Assembly (NCBI RefSeq): GCF_004137245.1
Contig: NZ_SDWS01000003.1
Span: forward strand, 310,001-374,000
Direction: 5' to 3'
DNA from: Nocardioides glacieisoli
GTDB taxonomy: Bacteria; Actinomycetota; Actinomycetes; Propionibacteriales; Nocardioidaceae
Length of the DNA stretch: 64,000 nucleotides
The notes beneath the pieces were generated by a model. It was given only the letters and a program-made list of their open reading frames with translations. It did not search any database and was not told the DNA's origin. A program made the position numbers and the translations under genes. Positions 19,893 through 28,345 of the stretch are shown here, piece by piece. How positions within the stretch are numbered: the first letter of the stretch is position 1; every line of letters begins with the position of its first letter.

Positions 19893-22811
19893 GTGTCCGT
19901 CACTGCGCTTCTCGTCAGCCATGACGGGGCGAGGTGGCTGCCGGCAGTTCTCGCTGGTCTGATCGGGCAGACCCTCCCGGTCGACCGCGTCGTCGCCGTC
20001 GACACGACCAGCCGCGACGAGAGTGTCGAGCTCGTCGAGAACGCCTTCTCGTCGGCCGGTCCGGACCACCGGGTCCCGGATCTCGTCCTCGACGTCGTCC
20101 ACGGCTCCACCAGCTATCCCGCGGCCGTGCGCCACGGCCTCGGACTCGCCCCCACCACCGGACCCGACGAGTGGGTGTGGCTGCTGCACGACGACAGCAA
20201 TCCCGACCCGGCTGCCCTCGCCGAGCTGCTCGCCGCCGCCGAGGCGCACCCCACCGCCGCGATCCTCGGCCCCAAGCTGCGCGAATGGCCGTCCCTGCGC
20301 CGGCTCCTCGAGGTCGGCCTGACGATCACCGGCACCGGTCGCCGCGAGACCGGCCTGGAGCGCGGGGAGTACGACCAGGGCCAGCACGACGAGGTCCGCG
20401 AGGTCCTGGCGGTGAACACCGCCGGCATGCTGGTGCGGCGCGAGGTGCTCGAGGCGCTCGGCGGCCTCGACGAGGACCTGCCGATCTTCGGCAACGACAT
20501 CGACTTCGGCTGGCGGGCGGCGCTGGCCGGGCACCGCACGATCGTCGTGCCGCAGGCCGTGGTGTTCCACGCCGAGGCCGCCCACCGCGGCATCCGGCGT
20601 ACGCCGCTGACCGGCCGCCACACCCACTACCAGGAGCGCCGGGCCGCTCTGCTGACGTCGCTGGCCAACGTGTCCGGCCGCAGCTTCGCCTGGCACTACG
20701 TCCGCCTCTTCCTCGGCTCGATCCTCCGCGTGCTCGGCTTCTTCGCGGTCCGCGCGGTCGGGGAGGGCTTCGACGAGCTCGCCGCCGTCCTGTCCGTGCA
20801 CGGGCGACCGGGCCAGGTGCTGGCCGCGCGCCGGGAGCGTGCGCGACGCCGCGAGGGCGAGCCCAGCGACGTACGACACCTGCTGGCGCCGGCGTGGCTG
20901 CCCTACCGGCACGGGCTCGACTTCGTCGCCGACCTCGGATCGGCGCTCACCGGCCAGGCCGCCGACGTCGCCGAGCGGCGGCGGGCCGCCCGGACCCCGG
21001 ACCAGGCGGCGGCTGCCCAGCAGCGGCGCTCGCCCTCCGGTTCAGGCGAGGACGACGAGGAGGCCTACCTCACCGACAGCGGCCTGGTGGCGCGCTTCTT
21101 CACCAACCCGGTGGCGGTCGTGCTGGTGCTCTTCGGCGTCCTGGCCCTGGTGGCCGCGCACGAGGCCTTCGGCACGATCGTCGGCGGGGCGCTCTCGCCG
21201 GTGCCGGCCGCCGCCTCCGACTGGTGGTCGCTGCACGTCTCCACGTGGCTCCCGCTGGGCACCGGCACCGACGTGCCCGCCCCGGCCTACGTCCTGCCCT
21301 TCGCGATGGCCGCGTGGCTGATGTTCGGCCACACCGGAGCGGTGGTGTCGGCCCTGATGCTGCTGGCCGTGCCGTTCGCCGCGTGGGGTGCCTGGCGCCT
21401 GCTCGCGGTGGTGGGCCGCCTCGTCGACCCGCTCGGGCTGCCGCGCTGGCTCGTGGTGTGGGGCGCACTGACCTACGCGCTCGTCCCGGTGTCGTCGGGC
21501 GCCTGGGCCGAGGGTCGCTTCGGGACCGTCGCGGTCGCGGCCCTGCTGCCGTGGGCCGCCCACGCCGCGCTGGGGTTCGTCGACCCCGACCGCGACCGAC
21601 GCTGGCGCGCGGCCTGGCGCACCGCCCTTCTGCTCGCCCTGGGTGCCGCGTTCGTGCCCGGCCTCTGGCTCTTCGCGCTGCTCTCCACCGCGGTCGTCCT
21701 CGGCGCCGCAGCGGTCATCTCGCCGCGCCTGCTCAAGGAGCGCGACAGCTGGGGCCCGCCGGTCGTGGCCGTCGCCGCCACCCCGGTGCTGCTGGCGCCG
21801 TGGCTGGTCCCGCTCGTCACCACCGGTTCGGCGTCCGGCCTGCTCCTGGAGGCGGGCCGGATCACCGTCGACCAGGTCACCTTCGGCGGCCTGCTCACCG
21901 GTCGGCTCAACGACCTCGGCGCTCCCGCCTGGCTCGGTGCCGTGCTCGTCGCCCTGGCGCTCGCCGCCCTTGCCCCGCGGCGTACGCGTGTGCCCGTCGT
22001 CATCTGCTGGATCGTCGCGCTCGCCGCCGCGGTCGTCTCGGGCGTGCTGTCGCACGTGAGCCTCGACCTGCCCTCGGTGACCACCCGCCCGAGCCTCGGC
22101 CTGTTCGTCGTGATCCTCCAGGGCACCTCGATCGTGGCCGCCGTGCTGGGTGCGGATGCGTACCTGCGCCGCCTCGACGAGCACCACCCCTGGTGGCAGC
22201 GCGGCCTGGCCACGGCGCTCGCGGTCGTCGCGGCGGCCGTCCCGCTCGGCGGCCTCGGCTGGTGGCTCACCACCCCGGGCAACGCCCTCGCCCGCGACGC
22301 CGAGACCTCCGTCCCCGTCTACATGGAGCAGAGCTCGCTGCTCGGCCAGGAGCACGGCGTCCTCGTGGTCAGCGGCTCGGTCGAGGACGGCATCACCTAC
22401 CGCATCCGTCGTGACGACGGCACGACCGTGGGGGAGGACGAGGTGCTGACCCTCGCCGCCGAGGACACCGCCCTCACCGACGACGTACGCACCCTGGTGT
22501 CGTCGCCGACGCCCGCGGTGGTGGCCGAGCTGGGCGACCGGGGCGTGGAGTACGTCGTGCTGACCTCGCCCGCCGACGGGCAGGTCTCCTCCCTGCTCGA
22601 CGCCACCGCCGGCCTCGACCAGGCGAGCGCGGAGGACCGCAGCACCCGTGCCTGGCGGGTCGACCGGCCGCTCGACCCCGCCTCCCTGGACCGGCCGCGC
22701 TCGTGGTGGCGCACCGGGCTGCTGGTGCTGCAGGGCCTCGCCGTCCTGGCCGCGCTGGTCCTGGCGGCGCCGACCGTGCGCCAGCGCAGGGAGGAGCAGC
22801 CCGATGCCTGA
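19893..22811 (+). CDS. Large GT2 glycosyltransferase with multi-helix membrane domain
   Basis: 972 residues. Residues 1-300 form a GT-A family 2 domain: VTALLVSHDGARWLPAVLAGL, VVAVDTTSRDESVEL, the metal site LLHDDSNPDP, and an IFGNDIDFGWRAALAG acceptor motif. From about residue 400 to 830 there are ten or more hydrophobic helices. A soluble C-terminal domain and a last helix (about 945-962) follow. It is the standard neighbour of whiB2 in actinobacteria and probably builds a wall or membrane glycan. GTG 19893 is set by TAAGGT (19881-19886), 6 bases upstream, a leaderless arrangement. It overlaps the DUF5719 gene by 8 bases. Confidence 0.88.
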   Translation: MSVTALLVSHDGARWLPAVLAGLIGQTLPVDRVVAVDTTSRDESVELVENAFSSAGPDHRVPDLVLDVVHGSTSYPAAVRHGLGLAPTTGPDEWVWLLHDDSNPDPAALAELLAAAEAHPTAAILGPKLREWPSLRRLLEVGLTITGTGRRETGLERGEYDQGQHDEVREVLAVNTAGMLVRREVLEALGGLDEDLPIFGNDIDFGWRAALAGHRTIVVPQAVVFHAEAAHRGIRRTPLTGRHTHYQERRAALLTSLANVSGRSFAWHYVRLFLGSILRVLGFFAVRAVGEGFDELAAVLSVHGRPGQVLAARRERARRREGEPSDVRHLLAPAWLPYRHGLDFVADLGSALTGQAADVAERRRAARTPDQAAAAQQRRSPSGSGEDDEEAYLTDSGLVARFFTNPVAVVLVLFGVLALVAAHEAFGTIVGGALSPVPAAASDWWSLHVSTWLPLGTGTDVPAPAYVLPFAMAAWLMFGHTGAVVSALMLLAVPFAAWGAWRLLAVVGRLVDPLGLPRWLVVWGALTYALVPVSSGAWAEGRFGTVAVAALLPWAAHAALGFVDPDRDRRWRAAWRTALLLALGAAFVPGLWLFALLSTAVVLGAAAVISPRLLKERDSWGPPVVAVAATPVLLAPWLVPLVTTGSASGLLLEAGRITVDQVTFGGLLTGRLNDLGAPAWLGAVLVALALAALAPRRTRVPVVICWIVALAAAVVSGVLSHVSLDLPSVTTRPSLGLFVVILQGTSIVAAVLGADAYLRRLDEHHPWWQRGLATALAVVAAAVPLGGLGWWLTTPGNALARDAETSVPVYMEQSSLLGQEHGVLVVSGSVEDGITYRIRRDDGTTVGEDEVLTLAAEDTALTDDVRTLVSSPTPAVVAELGDRGVEYVVLTSPADGQVSSLLDATAGLDQASAEDRSTRAWRVDRPLDPASLDRPRSWWRTGLLVLQGLAVLAALVLAAPTVRQRREEQPDA

Positions 22812-24204
22812 CCAGAACCCACCCGTCACCCCGCCCGTCGGTCGCCGCCGGGTCGCCGAGGCCGCCGGCCGTCGGCCGTCCCCGCTGACCGTGCTGGCCC
22901 TGGCGATCCCTTTGCTCACCGTCGCCGCGCTCGCGCTCGTGCGTCCCGCCGAGAGCCCGCCCACCTCCTACGCGCCCACGAGCGCCGCGCTCGACCGGGC
23001 GACCGCCGTCTGCCCGGCCCGCCTGCCGGGCGCCGACGACCTCCGGCTGGGCAGCACCGGCCTCGGCTCGGGCGACCTCGCGCTGCGGGTCGGGCGCGAC
23101 GACGACACCACCACGATCGACGGCGGCATCGGCTCGGTCACCGAGCGCGAGCCCGTCGTGGCCAACGGCAGCGGCGACCTCGCCACCGGCCTCGTGGTGA
23201 CCCGCTCGGGCGCCGGGTCGGCGGTCGGCTGCGACCGGCCGGTCCCGGAGCAGTGGTTCACCGGCGTCGGTGCGTCGGCCGAGCACTCGTCCACCCTCAC
23301 CCTCGTCAACCCCGACAAGGGCCCAGCCGTCGCGGACGTGACCGTGTGGGACGGCAGCGCACTGGTCGACGTGCCGGCCCTGCGCGGCGTCCGGGTCCCC
23401 GGTGGAGGCACCGCGTCCTTCGACCTCGGTGAGGTCGTCCCGAGCCGCGACGCCCTGGCGCTGCGGGTGCAGGTCTCGCGCGGCCGGCTCGCCTCCAGCG
23501 TGGTCGATCAGGTCGACCCCGTGGGGCGTGACCGGCCCGTCCGCGAGTGGCTGCCGTCGCAGGCCGCGCCCGCCACGACGTCGTACGTCGCCGGGGTGGG
23601 CACCCCCGCCGCCGACCGGACCCTGACGCTGGCCAACCCCGGCGACAGCGAGGTGCGGGTGACGCTCGAGCTGGTGAGCGAGGAGAGCGAGTTCGCCCCG
23701 TCCGGCCTGGAGGAGATCGCTCTCGCGCCGGCCTCCGTGAGCGAGGTCGACCTGTCCGGCGTGCTGCGCGGCCGGAAGGCCGAGGGCGTCCAGGCGATCC
23801 GGGTCGAGGCGACCGGACCGGTCACTGCGTCGCTGCGGTCCCGGATCTCCGACGACCTCGCGATCTCCACGGCCGGGCCGGTGATCACCGAGGAGGCGGC
23901 CGTGGCGCTGCCTGCCGGGGCCAAGCGCCTCGTCGTCGTGGGCGCCACCGCGCCGGGCGTGCTGACGCTGCAGGCCTGGGACGAGGACGGCGAGGCCGTC
24001 GTGAGCGAGCGCCGGGTGGAGCTCGACCCCTCGACCGCCGCGCGGGTCCGCCTGCCCGACGACGCCGTGCTCGCCCTGGTGCGGCTGGACCGCACCGAAG
24101 GGGTCGTGTCGCTCGAGGTGAGCGACCGCGGGCTGTCCGTGCTGCCGCTCGCGCCGCTCGCGACGACGAGCGAGGTCGCGGACGTGCGGCCCGCCCAGCG
24201 CTGA
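22804..24204 (+). CDS. DUF5719 secreted/anchored protein
   Basis: 466 residues. One N-terminal membrane helix (about 27-43) is followed by an extracytoplasmic domain of repeated beta units: EHSSTLTLVNPDKGPAVADVTVWDG and DRTLTLANPGDSEVRVTLELVS are two copies of one fold. A further repeat lies near the C-terminus. This is the DUF5719 architecture that follows the whiB2-linked glycosyltransferase in many actinobacteria. The overlap and constant pairing suggest it is that enzyme's outer-face partner; this is inference. The start is ATG 22804. Confidence 0.82.
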   Translation: MPDQNPPVTPPVGRRRVAEAAGRRPSPLTVLALAIPLLTVAALALVRPAESPPTSYAPTSAALDRATAVCPARLPGADDLRLGSTGLGSGDLALRVGRDDDTTTIDGGIGSVTEREPVVANGSGDLATGLVVTRSGAGSAVGCDRPVPEQWFTGVGASAEHSSTLTLVNPDKGPAVADVTVWDGSALVDVPALRGVRVPGGGTASFDLGEVVPSRDALALRVQVSRGRLASSVVDQVDPVGRDRPVREWLPSQAAPATTSYVAGVGTPAADRTLTLANPGDSEVRVTLELVSEESEFAPSGLEEIALAPASVSEVDLSGVLRGRKAEGVQAIRVEATGPVTASLRSRISDDLAISTAGPVITEEAAVALPAGAKRLVVVGATAPGVLTLQAWDEDGEAVVSERRVELDPSTAARVRLPDDAVLALVRLDRTEGVVSLEVSDRGLSVLPLAPLATTSEVADVRPAQR

Positions 24205-24222
24205 ACCAGCGCTGACCCGGCG

Positions 24223-24654
24223 CTAGTCGTCCTCGCCGTACCTCTCGTCGACCTGGCCCGGCGTCAGGTTCAGCAGCTCGGCGAGCTGCTCGACCACGAC
24301 CGTGTGCACCATCGCCTCGAGCTCGTCCCGGTTGGTCGCCCGGTGCTCGATCGGGCGGCGGAAGATCACCAGCCGGGTGGGCTCCTGGCCCTTGCCGCGG
24401 ACCAGCGACGACAGCGGGACGGTCTCGTCGCCCCAGTCGTCGGGCAGCATCGGCGCGTCCTCGACGGCGTACTCCACGAGGCCGAGGTGGCGCTGCCAGC
24501 GCTCGTCGAGGGGAGTGACCACGTCGAGGACCAGCTGGTCGAACTTCTGCCGCGCCGTGCGCAGCGCGGGGGTGCCCGGATCTGCCGGGAGGATGCCGGG
24601 ACCGCGCATCCCGCGACCCCTCCGGTCGCGCGTCCGCCGCCTCACGTCGTCCAT
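24223..24654 (-). CDS. Metallopeptidase-like protein (zincin fold, degenerate site)
   Basis: 143 residues of the actinobacterial 'metallopeptidase family' (PF06262-like, as Rv3259). The core has FDQLVLDVVTPLDERW, then LVIFRRPIEHRATN and MVHTVVVEQLAELLNL. At the place where a zincin would have HExxH the sequence reads HTVVV, so the catalytic Glu and second His are missing. The protein may be structural or regulatory rather than a protease. The ATG at 24654 is 6 bases after a minus-strand TAGGCT (24661-24666), a leaderless promoter. It converges on DUF5719. Confidence 0.8.
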   Translation of the reverse strand: MDDVRRRTRDRRGRGMRGPGILPADPGTPALRTARQKFDQLVLDVVTPLDERWQRHLGLVEYAVEDAPMLPDDWGDETVPLSSLVRGKGQEPTRLVIFRRPIEHRATNRDELEAMVHTVVVEQLAELLNLTPGQVDERYGEDD

Positions 24655-24703
24655 GCCGCGAGCCTAAGCGCCGCGCGTGCAGGTGGCGGGTAGCGTCACC
24701 GGC

Positions 24704-25069
24704 GTGAGCCTTGCCAGTCGTCGTTGTTCCCGGACGGCATGTGGTCGTTCCGCGGTCAACACGCTGACCTACGTCTATGCCGACCAGACGGCCGTGCTCG
24801 GTCCGTTGGCGACCTATGCCGAGCCGCACGCCTACGACCTCTGCGACGTGCACAGCGAGCGGCTGTCCGCGCCGCGCGGCTGGGAGGTGCTCCGGCTGGC
24901 TCCGGACCCGAAGGCCCAGGGGCCGAGCAGCGACGACCTGCTGGCCCTCGCCGACGCGGTGCGCGAGGCCGGGCGCCCCGCCCCGGCGCCCGCGCCGCTG
25001 CACTCGACGGACGACCCGAGCCGCGGCGCGAAGCGCGGGCACCTGCGCGTCCTCACGTCCACCGACTGA
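24704..25069 (+). CDS. DUF3499 zinc-ribbon-like protein
   Basis: 121 residues of the DUF3499 family (as Rv3258c). It has RRCSRTACGRSAVNTLTYVY and YDLCDVHSERL; cysteines 8, 13 and 47 and histidine 50 could form a zinc site. The function is unknown but it keeps company with the metallopeptidase-like and phosphomannose genes throughout actinobacteria. GTG 24704 is 7 bases after TAGCGT (24691-24696), a leaderless arrangement. It is divergent from the metallopeptidase-like gene. Codon use matches its neighbours. Confidence 0.83.
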   Translation: MSLASRRCSRTACGRSAVNTLTYVYADQTAVLGPLATYAEPHAYDLCDVHSERLSAPRGWEVLRLAPDPKAQGPSSDDLLALADAVREAGRPAPAPAPLHSTDDPSRGAKRGHLRVLTSTD

Positions 25070-25084
25070 CCTAGTATCAGCGGC

Positions 25085-25261
25085 GTGAACATCGACCCCC
25101 AGCTGCTGAGCATCATCGTCTGCCCGGCCTGCCACGGGCAGCTCGAGCCCGCGGTCGTCGACGGCGCCGACGAGCTCGTGTGCCAGGGGTGCGGCAACGC
25201 CTACCCCGTGCGCGACGACATCCCGGTGCTGCTGGTCGACGAGGCGCGCAAGCCCGCCTGA
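25085..25261 (+). CDS. Trm112-like small zinc protein
   Basis: 58 residues. Two CxxC pairs are present: C13-X2-C16 ([13 protein letters not shown]) and C33-X2-C36 ([20 protein letters not shown]). The ending [14 protein letters not shown] is the standard Trm112/YcaR fold signature. Trm112 proteins stabilise methyltransferases in eukaryotes; the bacterial role is unsettled. GTG 25085 is 7 bases after TAGTAT (25072-25077), again leaderless. The stop overlaps the next ATG (TGATG), coupling it to the SIS protein. Confidence 0.88.
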   Translation: MNIDPQLLSIIVCPACHGQLEPAVVDGADELVCQGCGNAYPVRDDIPVLLVDEARKPA

Positions 25262-26292
25262 TGGCCACCTGGTTCGACGAGGCCCGGCTCGATGACGCCG
25301 GCGTGCTCGAGACCGTCGACCTGCGACTGCGCACACTCGCCGAGAGCGGCGCCCGGGTGCGCCGGGAGGCCCACGAGGCCGCGTCGGCGACGGCGGAGCT
25401 GATCGCGCGCGGCCGCGACGAGGCCCGCCCGCGTGCGGTCATCGCCGCCGGCCCCGACTCGCGCCTGCTGCGGGCGGTGCTCGAGCCCTGGTGCCCGGTG
25501 CCGTTCGTGGCCTGGCCCAATCCCGGCCTGCCGGGCTGGACGGGCTCGCTCGACCTGGTCGTCATGCTCGCCCCGGAGGGCAACGACCACGGGTCCGCGT
25601 CCGCCGTCGCCGAGGCCGTACGCCGCGGTGCCCAGGTCGTCGTCGCCTGTCCCCAGCGATCCCTGGTCGGCGAGCACGCGGCCGGCCGGCACGTCACGGT
25701 GCTGCCCACCGTGACCGGCGACCAGCTCGCCACCGCGGTCGTCATGCTCGACTACCTGGCCCACGTGCACCTCGGTCCGAGCGCCGACGCGGAGTCGGTC
25801 GCGGAGTCCCTCGACCGGGTCGCCACCGACTGCTCGCCGCACCGCGACCTCGCGGTCAACCCGGCCAAGATGCTCGCGATCGCGATGGCCGACACCAACC
25901 CGCTCGTGTGGGGCGGCTCGGTGCTCGCCGCCCGCGCCGCCCGTCGGCTCGCCGAGTCGCTGCGCCGCACCAGCGGCCGCTCCGCGATCGCCGGCGACGC
26001 CGAGCACCTGCTGCCCGTGATCGAGGCGACCAAGCCGCACGACGTCTTCGCCGACCCCTTCTCGGAGGAGCCGGCCGACCTGCGCCCGCTGCTGCTGATC
26101 CTCGACGACCGCTCGGACGACGCGGTGGTCCGCGAGCAGGCGGGTGTCCTGCGCGCGGCCGCCGCGCGGCACGGCGTACGTGTCGAGACGGTCGAGACCG
26201 ACGCGGACGCCGAGGTGGCCCGCTACGCCTCGCTCCTGCTGGCCGGCACCTACGCCGCGGAGTACCTCCGGGTCGGGCTGGTCGAGGACTAG
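25261..26292 (+). CDS. SIS-domain phosphoglucose/phosphomannose isomerase-like protein
   Basis: 343 residues. It resembles the bifunctional phosphoglucose/phosphomannose isomerase family found between the Trm112-like protein and manA in actinobacteria (Rv3256c-like). Two SIS-like halves can be seen: AVIAAGPDSRLLRAVLEPWC with LVVMLAPEGND, and AKMLAIAMADTNPLVWGGS with LLLILDDRSDD. The usual SIS sugar-phosphate-binding Ser/Thr loops are weak, so activity is uncertain. ATG 25261 overlaps the upstream stop by one base. No manA gene follows here; a secreted protein gene does. Confidence 0.78.
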   Translation: MATWFDEARLDDAGVLETVDLRLRTLAESGARVRREAHEAASATAELIARGRDEARPRAVIAAGPDSRLLRAVLEPWCPVPFVAWPNPGLPGWTGSLDLVVMLAPEGNDHGSASAVAEAVRRGAQVVVACPQRSLVGEHAAGRHVTVLPTVTGDQLATAVVMLDYLAHVHLGPSADAESVAESLDRVATDCSPHRDLAVNPAKMLAIAMADTNPLVWGGSVLAARAARRLAESLRRTSGRSAIAGDAEHLLPVIEATKPHDVFADPFSEEPADLRPLLLILDDRSDDAVVREQAGVLRAAAARHGVRVETVETDADAEVARYASLLLAGTYAAEYLRVGLVED

Positions 26293-26365
26293 GGGATTGA
26301 TCCGCCGCGAGGCGGGTAGGAGGCGGCGGCACGCAAGCCCCGTACCGACCTCCTCAGGAGATCCC

Positions 26366-26962
26366 ATGATCCGCACGTCCTCGTCCATCGTCGGCATCGC
26401 CGCCGCCCTCGTCCTCGTGTCCGCGCCCGGCGCGCAGGCCGCCGTGACCGCCAAGGACGCCCCGAGCCAGGCCGACATCGTCGCGGCGTTCCCCGAGCTC
26501 ACCGACGGCCAGTTCTCGACCGAGAAGGTCACGAAGATCGGCCTGCCGGGCAAGACGTGCGAGGAGACCGTGCGACTGAAGGTGAAGTCCGGCACGTACA
26601 CGACCGGCGCGTCGGCGACCGTCTACCCCATCGTGCTGACTAGCACGGTCGAGCTGAAGACCGAGGCCAAGGCCAAGGCCTACATGGCGTCGTACAGGAA
26701 GTACGCCAAGAAGTGCTCGACCTACACCCAGCCCGAGACGGGCGCCACGGTCACCCTCACCAAGGGCAAGACGTTCCGCTTCGGCGACGAGTCCCTCACC
26801 GTCGACTCGCAGTCCGTGTTCGACACGGGCACGAACTACTCGAGCTCCGTGCTCACCCGCGACGGCAAGCGCATCAGCAACGTCATCGCCGTCGACGACG
26901 CCGCCGTGCCTGCCTCGAGCGTCAAGCCGCTCGCGAAGGTCGCCGCCAAGAAGATGAAGTAG
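26366..26962 (+). CDS. Secreted protein of unknown function
   Basis: 198 residues. A signal peptide (MIRTSSSIVGIAAALVLVSAPGAQA, in two parts) with a likely cut after AQA precedes a Lys/Thr/Ser-rich mature domain. That domain has two cysteines (KTCEET and KKCSTY) that may form a disulphide. I do not recognise the family; the pattern of alternating beta strands is like small actinobacterial sensor or lipid-binding outer domains. It has a strong AGGAG site and its own upstream gap of 73 bases. A long perfect terminator hairpin follows. Confidence 0.75.
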   Translation: MIRTSSSIVGIAAALVLVSAPGAQAAVTAKDAPSQADIVAAFPELTDGQFSTEKVTKIGLPGKTCEETVRLKVKSGTYTTGASATVYPIVLTSTVELKTEAKAKAYMASYRKYAKKCSTYTQPETGATVTLTKGKTFRFGDESLTVDSQSVFDTGTNYSSSVLTRDGKRISNVIAVDDAAVPASSVKPLAKVAAKKMK

Positions 26963-26980
26963 CTCGTCCGTCGCCTCACG

Positions 26981-27017
26981 GAGCCCCGGGCCGACCGCAG
27001 TGGTCGGCCCGGGGCTC
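26981..27017. terminator. Bidirectional terminator hairpin
   Basis: A perfect 16-bp stem (26981-26996 with 27002-27017) encloses a 5-base loop, GCAGT. It lies between two convergent genes, the secreted protein and the GNAT gene, and can serve both strands. There is no U run; such GC-rich I-shaped terminators are normal in actinobacteria. Confidence 0.85.
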
Positions 27018-27024
27018 CTGTGTG

Positions 27025-27528
27025 TCAGGGGCGGTGCAGGCGCATGCCGAACACCAGCGCGTCGGTGCCGTGCACGAAGGCCGTGCGCTCGACCTCCATG
27101 CCGAGGCTGCGGGCGACGCCCTGCGACGGGAGGTTCTCGTGCCGGATGAGCGCAATCAGGTGCTCGACGCCGTGCGCGGCTGCGCAGTCGCGTACGCCCC
27201 GGGCCGCCTCGCTCGCGTAGCCGCGCCGGCGCTGCTCGGGCATCACGTGGTAGCCGACCTCCACGTGCGGGGTGCCCTCGACGTCCTGCATCGTCAGCCC
27301 GCAGTCCCCGACGAACGTCCCGTCGTGCGCCTCGACGACCCACAGGCCGAAGTCGTGCTCGGCGTAGTTGCGCTCCTGCCACTCGATCCAGCGCACCGCG
27401 TCGTCCCGCGTCCTGCCGGGACGGTCGTGGGGATAGGGGTCTGGAGCCGACAGGACGGCCGTCACATGGTCGAGGTCCGCCATCTGCATCGGGCGGAAGC
27501 GGAGGCGTTCGGTGGGCTCGGGCAGCAC
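27025..27528 (-). CDS. GNAT-family N-acetyltransferase (RimJ/RimL type)
   Basis: 167 residues. It opens LPEPTERLRFRPMQMADLDHV, has the GDCGLTMQDVEGTPHVEVGYH strands, and the acetyl-CoA loop MPEQRRRGYASEAARGV, and ends with SLGMEVERTAFVHG. These are the family's standard four motifs. GTG 27528 starts only four bases after the stop of the SnoaL-like gene, so the two are co-transcribed. The acceptor is unknown. The gene ends 8 bases from the 16-bp terminator at 26981-27017. Confidence 0.87.
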   Translation of the reverse strand: MLPEPTERLRFRPMQMADLDHVTAVLSAPDPYPHDRPGRTRDDAVRWIEWQERNYAEHDFGLWVVEAHDGTFVGDCGLTMQDVEGTPHVEVGYHVMPEQRRRGYASEAARGVRDCAAAHGVEHLIALIRHENLPSQGVARSLGMEVERTAFVHGTDALVFGMRLHRP

Positions 27529-27532
27529 CGCG

Positions 27533-27904
27533 TCAGGCCAGCCGTGTGCCGGGTGGCGGCGCCTGGTCGACGTCGGCCCAGACCTCGACGAGCTCGCTGA
27601 GCAGGCCCTCCTTCGTCGAGGCGTAGCTCGCCACCGCGAAGACCAGCTCCTCGCCCCCGTCGCCACGCCCGATCACCTTCGCACGCAGGACGCCGCGGTC
27701 GCCGTCGGTGACGAGGTCCTCGACCAGCATCCGCTCGAAGCCGGGGTAGTCGGCGTTGAACCGCACCCACTGCTCCCGGTCGAAGACCTCACCGGTGTGC
27801 GCGAGCCGGCAGGTGAAGTCGGGGTGCAGCAGGTCGGGGAGGTGGTCCCAGTCATGGGCATCGATGACCGCTGCAAGGCGGGTGAGGAGGGCGGCAGCGT
27901 CCAT
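27533..27904 (-). CDS. SnoaL/NTF2-like protein
   Basis: 123 residues in the cone-shaped NTF2/SnoaL fold pattern: helix LLTRLAAVIDAHDWDHLPDLLHPDFTC, strand VFDREQWVRFNADYPG, and late strands GVLRAKVIGRG and ELVFAVASYAS. Proteins of this fold bind small hydrophobic ligands or catalyse isomerisation or hydrolysis. The substrate cannot be told from sequence. The ATG at 27904 has a weak CAGACT (27911-27916 on the minus strand) 6 bases upstream, again a possible leaderless start. First of a two-gene unit with the GNAT. Confidence 0.75.
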   Translation of the reverse strand: MDAAALLTRLAAVIDAHDWDHLPDLLHPDFTCRLAHTGEVFDREQWVRFNADYPGFERMLVEDLVTDGDRGVLRAKVIGRGDGGEELVFAVASYASTKEGLLSELVEVWADVDQAPPPGTRLA

Positions 27905-27935
27905 GCCGGCAGTCTGCCTCGCGGCACCGACAGCG

Positions 27936-28274
27936 TCAGTTCTCCAGGCAGAACTCGTTGCCCTCGGGGTCGAGCATCACCACGAGGTCGCCCTCCCCGC
28001 CCTGCACGGTCGCGCCGAGGGCAACCAGTCGCTTGCGCTCCTCGACCAGGTCGCCCATCACCCGGAGGTCGAAGTGCTGGCGGTTCTTGGCCACCTTGTC
28101 CTCGGGCACCTGCTGGAACCACAGGCTCGGGCCACCCCACCCCGCCGGCTCGACCCACGCCCGCTCCGGCGTGCTGTCCTCGTCGACGTCCGAGCCGAGG
28201 GCCGCAGCCCAGAACTCGGCGACGACCAGGGGCTCGTGGCAGTCGAACGTCACCGACTTGATGAACGAGGTCAT
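27936..28274 (-). CDS. VOC-family (glyoxalase-fold) protein
   Basis: 112 residues. A single vicinal-oxygen-chelate-like domain: FIKSVTFDCHEPLVVAEFWAAALG at the start, SLWFQQVPE, then NRQHFDLRVMGDL and a C-terminal MLDPEGNEFCLEN. The last motif carries the usual metal-ligand Glu, and the His in QHFDL is the other. Such proteins include resistance and lyase enzymes; the role is not known here. The ATG at 28274 is 7 bases after a minus-strand TAGGGT (28282-28287), a leaderless promoter. Confidence 0.85.
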   Translation of the reverse strand: MTSFIKSVTFDCHEPLVVAEFWAAALGSDVDEDSTPERAWVEPAGWGGPSLWFQQVPEDKVAKNRQHFDLRVMGDLVEERKRLVALGATVQGGEGDLVVMLDPEGNEFCLEN

Positions 28275-28345
28275 GGTGCAGACCCTAGGTGCGCGTCCCG
28301 CAGGATGTCCGGCCTCGCTGCACGCGAATGGGGGAGGGTGGCGAC

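Noticed and set aside
21042..22964. 640-residue Gly/Arg/Gln-rich frame opposite the large glycosyltransferase gene
   Set aside because: Low-complexity antisense product; the plus-strand frame has clear helices and family motifs.
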